Origin: Ophiosphaerella korrae
Lineage: Eukaryota > Ascomycota > Dothideomycetes > Pleosporales > Phaeosphaeriaceae
Direction of reading: 5' to 3'
DNA length: 64,000 bases
NCBI GenBank assembly: GCA_028456385.1
Contig: JALNQF010000016.1
Coordinates: 248,001-312,000, forward strand
Shown: positions 23,525 through 35,127 of the stretch, piece after piece
Layout of the letters: the number at the start of each line of letters is the position of its first letter
How positions within the stretch are numbered: position 1 is the stretch's first letter
Notes under the pieces: generated by a model
Databases searched by the model: none
Told to the model about the DNA's origin: nothing
What the model saw: only the letters and a program-made list of their open reading frames with translations
Made by a program: the position numbers and the translations under genes

Positions 23525-24085
23525 AGGCTGGTAAATGGGTTAGGGGTACCCGGCGCCGGGTTAGGGCTGGGTTAGGGGTAGGAGCTTGGGTTGGGGTTGG
23601 GTTAGGTGTGCCCATTAGGGTTGCCTTTAACAGCACGTTTTATAAATTAAGCTCAAGCTCGTGCGCAGTTAGTTAAACTCATGACCAGTCAAGCTCGCAG
23701 CTCGCAGTCAAGCACGTAGCCAGCTCTCAGTCAAGCTCATGGCCAGCTCGCAGTCAGTCAAGCTCGCAGCTCGCAGTTAGTCAAGCTCGTGGCTAGTCAA
23801 GCTCATGGCCAGCTTGTCGTTAGTCAAACTCGCTTGTAGCTAGTTCAAACTTGATATATAAAACAATAAATTTCCACTTACTTAGACCCAAGGCAACCCG
23901 AGTCTGTGCGACCCAACCTTAACCCCTACCCATCCTTGGCGCCAAGAACGGGTAGGGGTTGGGGTTGGGTCGCACAGACTTGGGTTTGGGGTAGGGAGTA
24001 GGAGCGCCAGGTTGGGGTTGGGTAGGGTAGGGGTCTAACGTAATCCTACCCAACCCCAACCCAACCCCTACCCATTTACCAGCCT
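23525..24085. mobile_element. inverted-repeat, telomere-like-repeat-rich element
   Basis: A 561-bp segment bounded by inverted ends. AGGCTGGTAAATGGGT at 23525-23540 is matched by its reverse complement at 24070-24085. Both arms are rich in GGGTTA/GGGTTGGG/GGGTAGGGG motifs. An internal hairpin at about 23895-23992 is centred on CTTGGCGCCAAG, and the left arm has a smaller palindrome around CCCGGCGCCGGG. The core 23640-23880 is an AGTCAAGCTC/GCTCGCAGTC-type degenerate tandem array. There is no coding sequence, so it would be a non-autonomous (MITE or foldback) element. No clear target-site duplication was seen. Confidence 0.6.
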
Positions 24086-24690
24086 ACTCAAAGTTAGCTA
24101 AATATCTTATAGATCCTTCCCAACGCTATCTAGATGCTGCATACTGGACGATCGCCTACTTGTCAGCCACCAAGGATCAAGCTATCTACTATAACCCTTC
24201 CATCTCAAAAGAAATCGTATATATAGTCGATGTACCTAAGTTCTATAGCACTTTAGATACCTTATTCGCTAATAATGAAGCCACATAAAAGAGCTCTTAA
24301 GGCTATATATTCTTTCTATTTAGATACCTACTAACTAGAAGGCTACAATACAGAGATCTGTGACAAAATCGACGACGAAAGCAGAACTACTTGCTGCCTT
24401 CAGCCAGCACAGAGCTATTATAGTGGTGGAGAGTATTTGAAGACATCAATTTCGATCTAGGCCACAAGCGACTACTATATTGCAACAACTAACAGACAAT
24501 CCAGCTACTCACAGCTCCGGCACCTCGACTCAAGACAACGGTACGTCGCGTCAATATACACCATCACTAGCTTTGAGAAAAAGCTCTCTCGAATGAGCTC
24601 AACGTCCAGTATATGAACTCAAATAGTCAACTAGTAGATGGCCTTACAAAGCTTCTACCTAAACAGAGACACGAAAGCTAGGTTTCACTT
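24086..24690 (+). pseudogene. Ty1/copia retrotransposon 3' end (RT/RNase H), degenerate
   Basis: Plus-strand frames carry the copia reverse transcriptase C-terminal and RNase H landmarks in order: KLAKYLIDPSQRYLDAA and TIAYLSATKDQAI, a FANNEAT-like segment, KSTTKAELLAAF, RRVNIHHH (the KLRHVDIHHHW region) and QLVDGLTKLLPKQRHES. Numerous stops and frameshifts are present, including TAG/TAA. Only the 3' end of pol remains. The 5' side is cut by the inverted-repeat element ending at 24085. AT-rich sequence to about 24800 may include LTR remains. Confidence 0.8.
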
Positions 24691-24809
24691 TTAAATTTTT
24701 AGGCGTTTTTTCCTTTCAAGGCTAAATAGACAACTAGCTATACAACACTTATTTATGTACATATATATTAAGTTAAGAATATTTATAAACTCATAGAAAA
24801 AATCACTTA

Positions 24810-25649
24810 TTAAGCAAGAAGCAAGCCAAGAAGCACCCCACTATCTGAAATCATCAGCTTTTGCAGGCCCTGTATTGCCTTGACTATTTCTGCGGAATGC
24901 GTCTCTTTCCACAAGCACACCATGCCCACGATCTCGTCGACCTTTCTTAAGCAGAGACGGAGGTTTACTTTTTTGAACCTGGAATTGAAAGCAGACCACA
25001 CGTCGCGGCCGTTTGTCGCGTTGGGGTTGTTCCAGAAGAAAGTGATGGCGAAAGCGTAAAAGACAATGACCTCGATGTACATGTTCAGCAAGGCCGTTTC
25101 GAGGGACTCGGAAACCGGAAACTCCTGTTCGGATATGTGCGCTTTCGGGAGAACATTTCTCAGCTCTTCCAGCACAGTGATCAGTTCAGGAAACACAGGA
25201 CGCGCAAACTAGTGACATTAGCATAACGCTGCTAGAAGCGGTCTCATTCACGCTTACTTTCAGAATGAGTCTTATGGAGTCCCAAAGAAGCCCTGCGACT
25301 CACCCATTCATTCCTAGTGACCAGGCAATCACGGCGGCAAAAAATCGTTGAGGCTGAGGACAGGCTCCAACTTAGGCAGAACAGAGGTCCAGACCTTGGA
25401 TATTGCAGACTCGTGCGATAACATGCTCTGGATCTCGTAGATGAGAGCAATTGGGCTTTCGGTCTCCCAAAGCTCTTTTCCTATCGTTGGTGTCTTTTTC
25501 ATGCCACCCTCTTCAAGCCCACTGTAATACGGATCGATAGTCGCTTGCCATATCGGGCGGACCGGTTCAGTTGCCTCCATGGCTGGAGGGATGCCGTTGT
25601 AGGGAAAATGTGCGAAGGGCTTCAGAAGTTGTCTCGCCACTGAAGTCAT
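24810..25649 (-). pseudogene. NLR-type N-terminal (DUF7708-like) fragment
   Basis: Minus strand, two exons. Exon 1 (from 25649) runs LIYEIQSMLSHESAISKVW and LPKLEPVLSLNDF. A T-run one base short at about 25345 shifts the frame, and the expected continuation (AAVIAWSLGMNG) is interrupted by TGA at about 25292. After LLWDSIRLILK a 49-bp intron (GTAAGC..ACTAG) leads to exon 2, FARPVFPELITVLEELRNVL and LETALLNMYIEVIVFYAFAI. The order matches the helical domain, often called DUF7708, found at the N-terminus of fungal NACHT/NLR receptors. No NACHT or repeat region follows (stop at 24810), so only the N-terminal module survives. Confidence 0.6.
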
Positions 25650-27142
25650 CTAGAGATTGTACTCTCTTTTCTTGCTGCGGCATACATCTAAGCAAGCGGG
25701 GTTATGGGAAAACGAGTGAGTTGGCGCCAACCCGAGCCAATATGCCCATTTGTGTTATTTCCCATTCAACGTCTTTCGAAGAGGACCTACATACGCCGAA
25801 AGTGCATGAAGAGTGCGGCTGCGCGCTTACACGCTCTTGTCTGATTGGCTGGTGGGAAGGCAATACCCGTGCCGCCCTCAGGTGGGGCACAGGAGGATAA
25901 GGCTGGCTCCTCTGAACATCTGAGAACATTCAATAATTATTTGGAAGGATGCCCAGTAAGGCAATTCATCACAGGACCCGGCTTAGCGCAAACGCTGGCT
26001 CCTCGCTCTCGGGTTATGAACTCAACACCATCCGCAACATCACGCTACCACCATACGCTTCGTAAAACGACTACGTTCACGGCATATTCCTGCACCTCAC
26101 TGTATCTAGCACTCTGCACGTCAACGCCTAGAACATAGCCTAAAAGACTGCCTGGCTCGCCAGGCAGAGGCGAAACTGGCCTTACGCAGCCGGCCGATGT
26201 GGAGCTACAAGTCAGAAATTAGATGCAGCGAGGTGGAGGGAAGTTCCTTTAGTGAGAACTAGTTAAGGTTAACGCGCCACAAATCCTTCATAGGAAATTC
26301 GTTAACGCGCTGAGGTCCTCAACTACGAAAGAACTTGCTATAGCACCATCTTGAAATCTCGTTCAAGCTCCTTCCACAAAGGCGTATCCGGCGCACCCAT
26401 GTGACGCAAAGGAGGGCCTTACACGGTATGGTGCACGCAGCTTGGCGAACATATTCAACATACATGGGGGAGAGCGGAGGAATCACAGGACAGGTCAGGT
26501 CCGACGTGGACTCGATGGAGACATATGCTGCTCATGATGATGGAAACACAAGCTTGGAAAATGGGGAGAGCGGAGCAGGTTGCGCGGCGTGGAATCTGGT
26601 CTGTGGCCCACTGCAAGACACGGTCAGCTTGTCTGAGTGGCATGCTTTTCTGAGCGGTATACCTCCCTAAATGGTAATGCCATTACCAGCGACAGTTGAT
26701 ATATTTCGCGTCTAATAGCCACGCAGATACTTACTGTATGACTGCGGGAATGTTTCGGCGGACAACGAGCTCCGCCACCTCCACGTGATGTCCGCTGGGA
26801 ACTTGATGCTGACTTATTGTGTATGTCTAGTTTGTAGTAGGCTAAAACCCCAGCCCACTCATTGGAAGACCTACTTGTTGGAAGAAGGAGACAGCGGACA
26901 CACCCAGAATGACGGCCCCCCAGCAGCAAGCTCCTAACCGATATATACTCTCGCCACGCGACCAAACCTGGCTATTGTTGAAGCTGTTGGTGACGTGAAG
27001 GCTATCACTCCATCGAAGATCCGCACGATGAAGCTTGAGAGATTCCTCCGTGTAGCCCCCGAGGACAGCCACTGCAGTTCTACAAACAGCGATCGACAAA
27101 TTAATAAAGCGAAAGCAGCAACGCTACTCGATCTCTATTCGA
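25650..27142. other. intergenic, no gene I can support
   Basis: Several overlapping ORFs of 60-113 codons on both strands (for example 25845-26138 plus and 26624-27099 minus) show no recognisable domains. Confidence 0.35.
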
Positions 27143-27880
27143 CTATACTAATATTACCTTCTCCAGCTTGCCCAGAGTAATACCATCTCCTTCCATCATA
27201 CCATGGATATAACTTTCACAAACAAATTGGTACTGATAATTGCCAACATCTGGCTCAGGTGCTTTCCTTAGGACAACAGGTGTCCTTGTCCCGTATAAGA
27301 GGGCAACGACATCCCCCTTAGAGATTTTTGATCCCGCTAGTCCCAAGTATCCCTTTGTCGTGGTGAACACTCTTCGATTATGATTAAATTTCATCAAAGC
27401 TGAGGTGTATTCGCTTGACCCCTCCCATAAGCGACTTTGGGCAACGAGGTGTTCAAGCAGGAGGATTCCGGTAGCGTCTTGGACGTTCATTTTCACACCC
27501 TCCATCCACATATCGTATTGTTCCCCCCCATTTGGACGGTGCAACGTCATTTTCATCGTCTATGGATTGGTTGCATACAAGAGTTCTCCATAATGCCTCT
27601 TTCCATGGCACATTTGCAGGGCAAGGATCGAGACCGCGGGCGAGTCTCTCCACTGACACAGTGAACGCATTTATGAAATCTAGCCAATCTTGGTATTTCT
27701 CAATAGACCAATTAGGGCCGATGCCCAATGTACTCAGCCAGACGTTTCCCATATCAGCAACCTCGTCAATTATCATGCCGTCCAGGATCAGCTTCTTACC
27801 GTCAACAGATGGTGTCTATTTTGTGTTAGCTAGAAAAAAGAAGGAGATTATTACGTACTGTTAAGAACGCAGCTCTACCC
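27143..27880 (-). pseudogene. HET-domain protein, C-terminal half only
   Basis: Minus strand. A short exon end (GRAAFLT) is followed by an intron-like GTACGT..AATAG gap. VDGKKLILDGMIIDEVADMG then leads into the region typical of the C-terminal half of HET proteins, ending with FTTTKGYLGLAGSKISKGD and VVALLYGTRTPVVLRK, the equivalent of the GYxGLGPxxxxxGD motif. One frame change near 27530 separates the two open frames. The HET domain proper (ALSYxWG, WIDAxCINQ) is absent. It is a truncated and frameshifted remnant of an incompatibility-type gene, not functional as written. Confidence 0.65.
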
Positions 27881-30800
27881 CACTACGACAAGCAACCAAA
27901 AAGGTTCGAATAATCAACGATGTTGATTATCAGAGTAGAACAGTGTATATTGCCCAAGGGCTCTCGGCCCTTCAGCTTCGGCTTACGCTCTCGCGCAGCT
28001 GTAGCCTGCAGCTTGTTACGACCCTCAGAAAGGTCCAACAACCTTACGAGGAGGGGCACCCGAGAAACTACGGTACGGATAATGACGCAACCGTCCCAAG
28101 GTTTCTCAGGCTTGGCACCATGGGACCACGTGACAATCCCATGGGATCCCACGACATCCCAGTATTCCAAGGATGGAACAAGATGAGACATTGGGATTAT
28201 GGGACAAGGCCACAGTATATAGTAGACCGGAAACACACCACTACTACGGTGTGTTCACCTTCGTTATCCAACGCAATACATCGAGTGTCCTTTTCAGATT
28301 GAGTCCCAATACTGTCTTAACCCTCAAGTGCCCTTACGAGCCTACGCAGCCATCCATGAGAATCGATTATTAGTAGTAAGAGAGAGCCCTAGGTAGCTAT
28401 ATAAGGAATATAAATAGTTAAGAAACTTAAAGGACTAGTAGCACTACTAAGATATTTATGTTCTATCTAAAGAAATACTCCTAAAGTTCGAGCTACCCTA
28501 GCCTATATGGCGTCGAGCAGGCCATAAATAGGGATAGGTCCGTTCATAGTCTATTTCCATGAACTTTTATAGGAATCATGCAACGAGAGCCCGCATGCAC
28601 CACTCACATCATCCTATCCGAGCCAATGCTGATGCCCGGATGGGGCTGATGCTGAGAATTAACTGGTCATCCTTGGCTTACGCTAATGCTTTGGCTTGCA
28701 TGACATCGCCGTTTTCGCGGGACATGGTTATCGTCGACCCCCACTATGCATGCGCCATAGCTCACAAGCGCTGCATGCGGGGACCGATCAAAATTTGGCT
28801 GCTATGTAGGAAGCGTCATGTTGATTCATCGCCTTTCGCTCCTCTGCGGATTGAGGTTGGCGTCGACTCTAATGGCCATGGGCGCCCCATGGCATTAACG
28901 AGAGAACTATGTAGATTAAATCACTGAGTCGTTGATACATGTTCCAACCCGAGAAGTGGCTGTTAGGGCTGATTACGATTCATTCGACAGCTTACGACCA
29001 CAAAGGTCATCCGGGTACACTACAAGTTTTCCCGCCTTCGCTATACTGTAGAGCCAGACATGCCTAGTTACCCTGAGCCTGCCTCTGTGCCCGTTGCCCC
29101 TTTTGTGCTCTTTCCTTTGGTTTCATTGCTCTGAGTGCTGCGTTCCGCTGCTAGGTCTTTTTCAAGAGAGGGGCCCGAGCCACTAAGACGTTGTTAGTAC
29201 AGCTCTGCTAGACCCAAGTGGCAATACCTAGGCTGTGATACCTTGTCCGAGTTCATTGTGTCGGACTTGGCTTTGGTGGGTTTGTCTTGTGGGTAAATAT
29301 TTTGAAGCCAACTGTAGTCGGTCGCTGCCCAGTCCATTGCCATGATTCGGTTAACGTAGCGAGAGGAAGATGGGAAGGGAGATGAGAAGACAGAAAGGAA
29401 ACAGCGCGGGCCGGGAATATATGTGGTCAATCATAGGCTGTAGCACTTCCGATGCGATCCCGAACTAGACCCATGCATGAATGCCGCATAGTGGTGGGAC
29501 TAGGATTAACCCCGACGTACAACACTAGAAAACCGAAGTGGTGTATCGAAAGATGTGTAAATTCCATGAATAGCCCATAGGGAAAGCTTGGAAAACAAAA
29601 GAATGGCAATCAGATCGTTCCTGTCGAGCATGATCTTATCCCTCACACCTAACAGTCCTTTCTCCTTATTGCTAATCCATCCCCTTCAGCTGAAGCGCTA
29701 TCACGACCCTTCGAAACAAAATCGTCCTGAGGGCATTCCGAGGCCGGCTCTTGTGGCGTTGCTCCCTTTTAGCCCTTGCCCTTCTTCCTCATTTTAGTGA
29801 TATTAGGTACACAGGCATCTCGTTTATTCGATCGTAACAATCTTTGTAAGGCTACTTCACTCTGAGTTCCTTTATTCTCTATCACCATTGCTATTCTTAC
29901 CTCATGGTCACCGTGTTGTCGTCGCTCCGACGTCTTCGAAGGTTCGGTTCGAGAGCCTTTAATGTGCGAGCTACGACTGGAAGTTCACCGGCAGTGGGTT
30001 TGTAGTATGAGCCGCTGGCATGCGATTAGTGTAGCTTCGATAAATCTAAGGAATCTAAGGGATGATGGTATTGGTCCTTCGTTGATCTTTCAATAGGATT
30101 TGATGAGGAGAAGATGAAAACTGCGTAGATTGAGAATGTATCGGTCGTTCATAGATTGCTGCGCTTCTAAAGACAAGAAGGATGTGGATGCGCGTGGATC
30201 TCAGGCTGCACAACTCGTCACTACACCCTAGCGCCTTTGCACGAGTACGAATCGGATGGGAAGGAGATCGTTGCTAGCCCCGAAGCTTACACCTCCACCG
30301 TCCTCAAACGTCTGGTATGTTGCTCCGGGTTTGGATGCTGCGCATAACGGGGAGAACATGGTGTCGCAAAAGTAGGTGAGACTGGTTTGAAACCTAAAAG
30401 CCACGAAGCATGATATATCACAGGATGCTGTCAGCCCTGGCATAAGCAGCCTTGATTTCCAATTACACTCAATGGATATGAGTTATCAGTTTCACGTCAT
30501 GGTGAAAGCGCCACTATTTTGTATCGACAGTGGCGCTTGCTATTGAAGGATATATTAGCGTCACATACAAGTGCAGCATGCATAAATCCAACCAAGAAGT
30601 CAATCAAAAGGCCCGCTCTCTTTGTACAAGCTTCTTCCTGCAGCGACTAAGATAGAAGATTGTGCCATGCTTGCTGCTAAGCCTTCCCTGAAGAGTACAA
30701 GGTACGGGGTGTGGGATGGGAAGGATATGGATACGTGTGGATCTTACGCTTTTCAGCTTTTCAGTATACTTCGGAGCGTTTTTGCACGAATACGAGTGGC

Positions 30801-32029
30801 ATGAGATCAAGAAGGACCACATCGTTGGACCCGAAGCCTACGCCTCCGCCGCCCGCGAACCACCAGGTATTGAGGTAGAGCCGGGTGATGATACCCCTCC
30901 AAAACGCACTACCCGTGCCATGGCAGGAGTGGCAGAGTACAAGCCAACCTAAGGGAGGAAGTGAAATCGATCAATCTGCCATCCCGCGGTTAGTCCAAGG
31001 GAAAATAGAACTTTGCCTTTCATAGCATAACAAACGGGATTATGACGAAAGAAGAGCTAGAAAAAGCTTAGACAGGTGCTTGCTCTAAATAAACAGGAAG
31101 CCAAGCAATGAAAGTCGTGGCCGTATTAGCAATGTTCTCAGAACTTCCTTTACGATAGTTCGGAAGGGCTCGCTCTAATGCGCTGTCCTCAGGCACTGTC
31201 GTCTAGATACTTGTCCTAACAGTCTCAGTAGTCCTACTCAGGTCCAGAGGCCTGAGGTGAGGTGGGACTTGATGGAATGTGCGGGATTGTGTGGGAATCC
31301 CAGTCTCAGTGCAGCGCTTAGCGCCTAGCGTGGGGTCTGGCGTCCTGAGACCTGTGAGACACACGTGACTTCCTTGGCGTGCAGCCCGCTTCAACACCCG
31401 GCTTTCCGTTGCGGGGACATGGTGTCTAGTTCCCGTTTTCAAGACCTTGCGAGGTTCCAGTTTTCAAGCCCCCTGCTAGTTCCCGCTCTGCTGCATGCTC
31501 CCTTGTCCGGGTCATCCCACGTGCTATGCACGACGCGGTAGTCTGTCGAGCTTTGCCGCCGGGCTAGCGAGTCGTGAATTAGCATATAGCGCCAATGCTT
31601 GAGGGACGAAATGGACGCTTGTTATTCGAAGAACGGTCCTCCGACTGCTGCCGTATCGGTCCGTGAGAGCTGGCGACAGAACGCCCTCGATCGCCGACTG
31701 CTGTAGTTCGGGTCTTAGAACCGGCTGAACCTCTTCTTCGCCTCAAGTACGACCGAGCATGCTCAATGCGGAAGATGATCAGTACCTACACTAGCAGATG
31801 TATTCCATGCCAAGTGGCCAACAGTTCAGACATACGCTCGAATCGTCGTAATGACAGGGGAGTAACCTCGGCTGGGACGTCAGCGAAGAATAGGGATTTT
31901 GTAAATATGACTCCGTTGCGGAATATGAAAAATAGCAGACTCTACGCTAAGGCGAATTTTGAAACTAATGTACAAAGGCAGCAGGCGCCGATCCTGCACT
32001 ACTCCCAAAGCCTCAACGATATTTTGCTT
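27881..32029. other. 4.1-kb region without recognisable genes
   Basis: Contains AT-rich, stop-rich sequence (28370-28560) typical of mutated repeats. It also has two related segments of about 150 bp at 30173-30330 and 30712-30880 (see findings), an ORF of 78 codons (30716-30952, plus) inside the second of them, and a copy of the 8.6-kb dispersed repeat near 31790. No domain could be identified in any ORF. Confidence 0.4.
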
Positions 32030-33462
32030 CTAACCGTGCCGAGTTGAACGCCCTTCCCCGTCGAAGTGCTTATCAAGCATGTCTGCCGCCGAAGCTCGTT
32101 TCTCCGAGTCAACGATCGCCATTTCTCGGATTGGGTGGAAGATCTCCACATTCGCAGCCTCCAATACCGCCGCAATGCCTGATGTGGACATGTCGAACCA
32201 CTTCTTCCGGAACTCACCCACGTTCATTGCGTATGCAAAAGTGACGAAAAGGGACCAAACATCTGTCTTCGATGTTTGTTTCATCCCTAAACGGACCTCA
32301 GGCGCCATGAATAGCAGGGATTCAGCAAGCGTTTGGGCGTCAACGATATGATTGCACAGGCCGAAGTCCGTAAGTTGGAAGGTATACCCGCCGGCTGGCA
32401 GAGACTGGTAAAGGATGTTGGCCGGCTTGATGTCCCTATGGACAATGCCCTTGGATACCAGGTAGTCAAGGGCTTTAAGCATCTCATGGAAAAAAGACTT
32501 CGCCAATTTTTGGTCTCGTATAAACAGGTCTTTCTTGATTAGGTCATTGATATCACCCTCTCTAAGGTTTGTGAGGATTTCAAGATGCGGTCCTTCGAGG
32601 CCTTGCGCTGATATGAATTTTACGATATTTGGCTAATGGACATGTCAGCTAATACCCGACAAAACGAACCTGGAGAGCTGTAACTTACGTGAGACATGCG
32701 TGCGATAATCTCTACTTCCCGCTTCAAATTGGTGTACTGACTCGACTGGAGCCCGTTCTCAGGCCATTTGATCCGCTTGAGCGCGAAAAATTCACCCGAA
32801 TCAACATCCACAGCTTTGAAGACCTCGCCAAACGAGCCATTTCCAATCCGATGTTTCGTATAGTACCTAACCATCTTGAATGGCGTGTGGATCCGTGTGG
32901 TACGCTCGGAGGGCAAAGCTGTTGGTATATTGTCGTTGATAGTTCGGGCAAAGCGAGGATCGTCCTCTCGACTGGCAATCTGTTCTTGGAAATCAGATGG
33001 AAGCTGATGCCAACGTATCCTAAACTGGAACATGTTGCGCTCAGCACCGCCAAATCCAAATTGGGTATTGACCCTGTTAGCCACCACAACTCGGCGGATA
33101 GGACGCTCCAGCTCAAACGGTAGAGCGTCAGGACCAAAAGTCTGAGTCGAACCGGAGCCCGAATGATCATAGAGAAGGATCTCCCCTGTGTCTTCATGGA
33201 TCTCGAAAGAACACTGGATCCGGGAGATATTTGGATGATCGATAGTGATGTCGCCGTCGCGTCCAATAGTCGCAAGGGTATAACGCAACTTCGGCGCGAT
33301 TTGGAAGCCAATATTGAGCCCTCGTACTACTCCCCGATTCTCCGTCCTAACGAGCGAAAGAAGATGGCTGTTGTATGGATGATCGACGACATCGTCGGCG
33401 GTTTGCTCGTTTAAAGCTGTAAGCGAAAAGAGAGCAAACTTGTGAGGCTGTAGAGGGGACAT
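32030..33462 (-). CDS. FHA-domain serine/threonine protein kinase, 458 aa
   Basis: Intact two-exon gene: exon 1 33462-32689, a 56-bp intron (GTAAGT..TTAG), exon 2 32632-32030. The start at MSPLQPHKF is chosen because the frame upstream of it is low-quality and no conserved domain lies there. Residues about 60-115 form an FHA domain (LATIGRDGDITI, then ISRIQCSFEI), which would bind phosphothreonine. The kinase domain follows: Gly-loop GNGSFGEV (207-214), Lys 229 in FALK, HRDIKPANIL (323-332), DFG (347-349), APE (368-370) and DVWSL (382-386). All catalytic residues are present, so it is predicted active. The FHA-plus-kinase layout recalls Rad53/Chk2-type checkpoint kinases, but the protein is short and divergent, and many Pezizomycotina carry accessory FHA kinases of unknown role. 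A cluster of palindromic sites lies 320-390 bp upstream. Confidence 0.85.
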
Positions 33463-33780
33463 GATTTTGCGTTTCGCTGTCAACAAGTAGTAGGAATGCC
33501 GACAAAGGAGAATTTCGGACAGAAATGATGTAGAGAAAGGACAGCGGTAGACAGAAATGATCAATATCTGTACTATGGTTGTAACGGGCGTGCCTATGTG
33601 CGGATAGGTACCAGGCTCGTTCGGGCTAGAGGTCAGGAAGGATGAAGATAGCGTGCGGGTATCTAGGTGGTAGGCAAGTATCACGGTGCAAGTCAGTGTG
33701 CAACTGTAGGTATGCGAGTGAATCTGTTCTTGACTACGGGGTTTCTATCTACGTGCGCGCGGGTGCTATTATACTCGTCT

Positions 33781-33849
33781 TGATCTGTTGTACGGATCAA
33801 CAGATCAGTTGATCTGTCGCACGTGCTCACAGATCACCTTAGTCACGTG
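33781..33849. promoter_or_regulatory. array of TGATCTGT palindromes plus two CACGTG boxes
   Basis: Four half-sites occur in 56 bp: TGATCTGTTG at 33781, CAACAGATCA at 33798, TTGATCTGT at 33809 and ACAGATCA at 33829. The first two form a perfect 10-bp inverted repeat. Two CACGTG E-boxes lie at 33820-33825 and 33844-33849. The array is 320-390 bp upstream of the FHA kinase start and could be its control region, for example for bHLH and dimeric regulators. This is inferred from position and symmetry only. Confidence 0.45.
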
Positions 33850-34991
33850 TCCCAATTATGGGTGGTTACCCAATCCAGCTCGTCAGCCCATGGGTCGTAC
33901 GGGTCGCTGCCTCCCATGACGGGGCTGATTGGTTCCAGCTCCAGTTCCGTAGGTATGTTCGTAACAATGGTCTTCGCAAGTAGTGAATAGAGCACGGGGC
34001 GGCGGCTGGCGCGTTTCAGATTTGCGGGCTACAAGCCGACATGTTCCAGAAGCGCTAAGAAGTAAAGAAGAACTTTAGAAGGGCTGAATGGCTTAATTAA
34101 GCTAGCTCCTAACATAATGCAGAGGCTAGCTAGTAGCTATAAGGGTGGTGCAGCGCATAGGCTATAGAAACTCATCAAAGATTATTTACTCTAATAGAAT
34201 CCTATATACAATTTAGAACTCTAGGATAGCTAAGCATGTATACCCAAATGGCCCTATACACAATACTGAGCTGATGCAAGTTGTTTGTATAATTTTGGCC
34301 GTTAATTAGTCCTGACGATACCAAAGCGCACTATCTTATATCTCATGCGCTAGTGGAAAGCCTTCAATTAACGAGCTAATTAATGCGCTACGCGAAGTGT
34401 GGCCGGGTGACCCCTATCTTGTGCGTTTTGGAACGCCCACATACATAGTGTTATCCAGCAATGAGAGGCGTCACTCAGTGAATCCTCTCCCAAAATCGAC
34501 GACTTCCCACACAAATTTTATCAGTGCGCAAGACCCACTGGAACCCGTTCTTGCATCCCCCTTGTATTGCACGAAACCTGCCACGCGGGTGGCAAAATTA
34601 TCCGCACGCCAAAATACCTTGGCACACCACAATACTATGCTGATGCCATACAAATATAGTTTCTGAGCAGAGTTTGCGCTGTAAATTGAGATATGAGGTT
34701 ATTGAAATAGCTCTAAATCGCTGTATACACGGTTTTGATGGTGCTGAGCGCCGTGATAGGCGCCCATCTCGCCCATCTCGCCCATCTGGCTCTTACTACC
34801 AGCCGGTCATCTGCTCGTCTATCTGTATTCTGTCTCTGAGTCTCTGCGGCATAGTTTTGGCGCTCTCTCATTTATGAAATCTTAAGTTCGAGCCGGCAAG
34901 GTGTGGTGTGCCAAGCTATTTTGATGTGGTGTAATTTTGTCACCTGCGTGCCTGCTAGCTGGCGGCCTCTTTGGCAGATTTCTACGGTAAC
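33850..34991. other. AT-rich, repeat-bearing intergenic region
   Basis: No gene seen. At 34180-34300 lies a segment related to 57328-57440, upstream of the paralogous gene at 57513. The stop-rich AT content at 34080-34400 looks like mutated repeat DNA. Confidence 0.5.
34186..34290 (+). repeat. upstream repeat, copy 1
   Basis: TAGAATCCTATATACAATT and TACACAATACT are shared in the same order and near-identical spacing with 57330-57440. Each copy lies upstream of a member of the Trp-rich paralogue pair. Visible by eye; total divergence outside the cores is considerable. Confidence 0.6.
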
Positions 34992-35069
34992 CTTCACCCT
35001 CTTTGTTTCTTCGCCCTCTTTGTTTCTTCACCCTCTTTGCTTCTTCACCTTCTTTGTTTCTTTACCTTC
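34992..35069 (+). repeat. 17-bp pyrimidine tandem repeat upstream of Trp-rich gene
   Basis: About 4.6 units of CTTCACCCTCTTTGTTT lie immediately upstream of the gene starting at 35128. The CT-rich tract is typical of fungal core promoters, and the tandem duplication may modulate transcription (inference). Confidence 0.75.
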
Positions 35070-35127
35070 GTCCGCGTATAAATCCCCAGCTACTTCCGCT
35101 GCATCCCCACTTTTTACAGTCATAGCC

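Noticed and set aside
28559..28927. 122-codon plus ORF
   Set aside because: No protein-like motif, and it overlaps repeat-like, stop-rich surroundings.
32689..33311. 144- and 195-codon ORFs overlapping the FHA kinase
   Set aside because: Shadow frames of the kinase gene, whose domains are clear on the minus strand.
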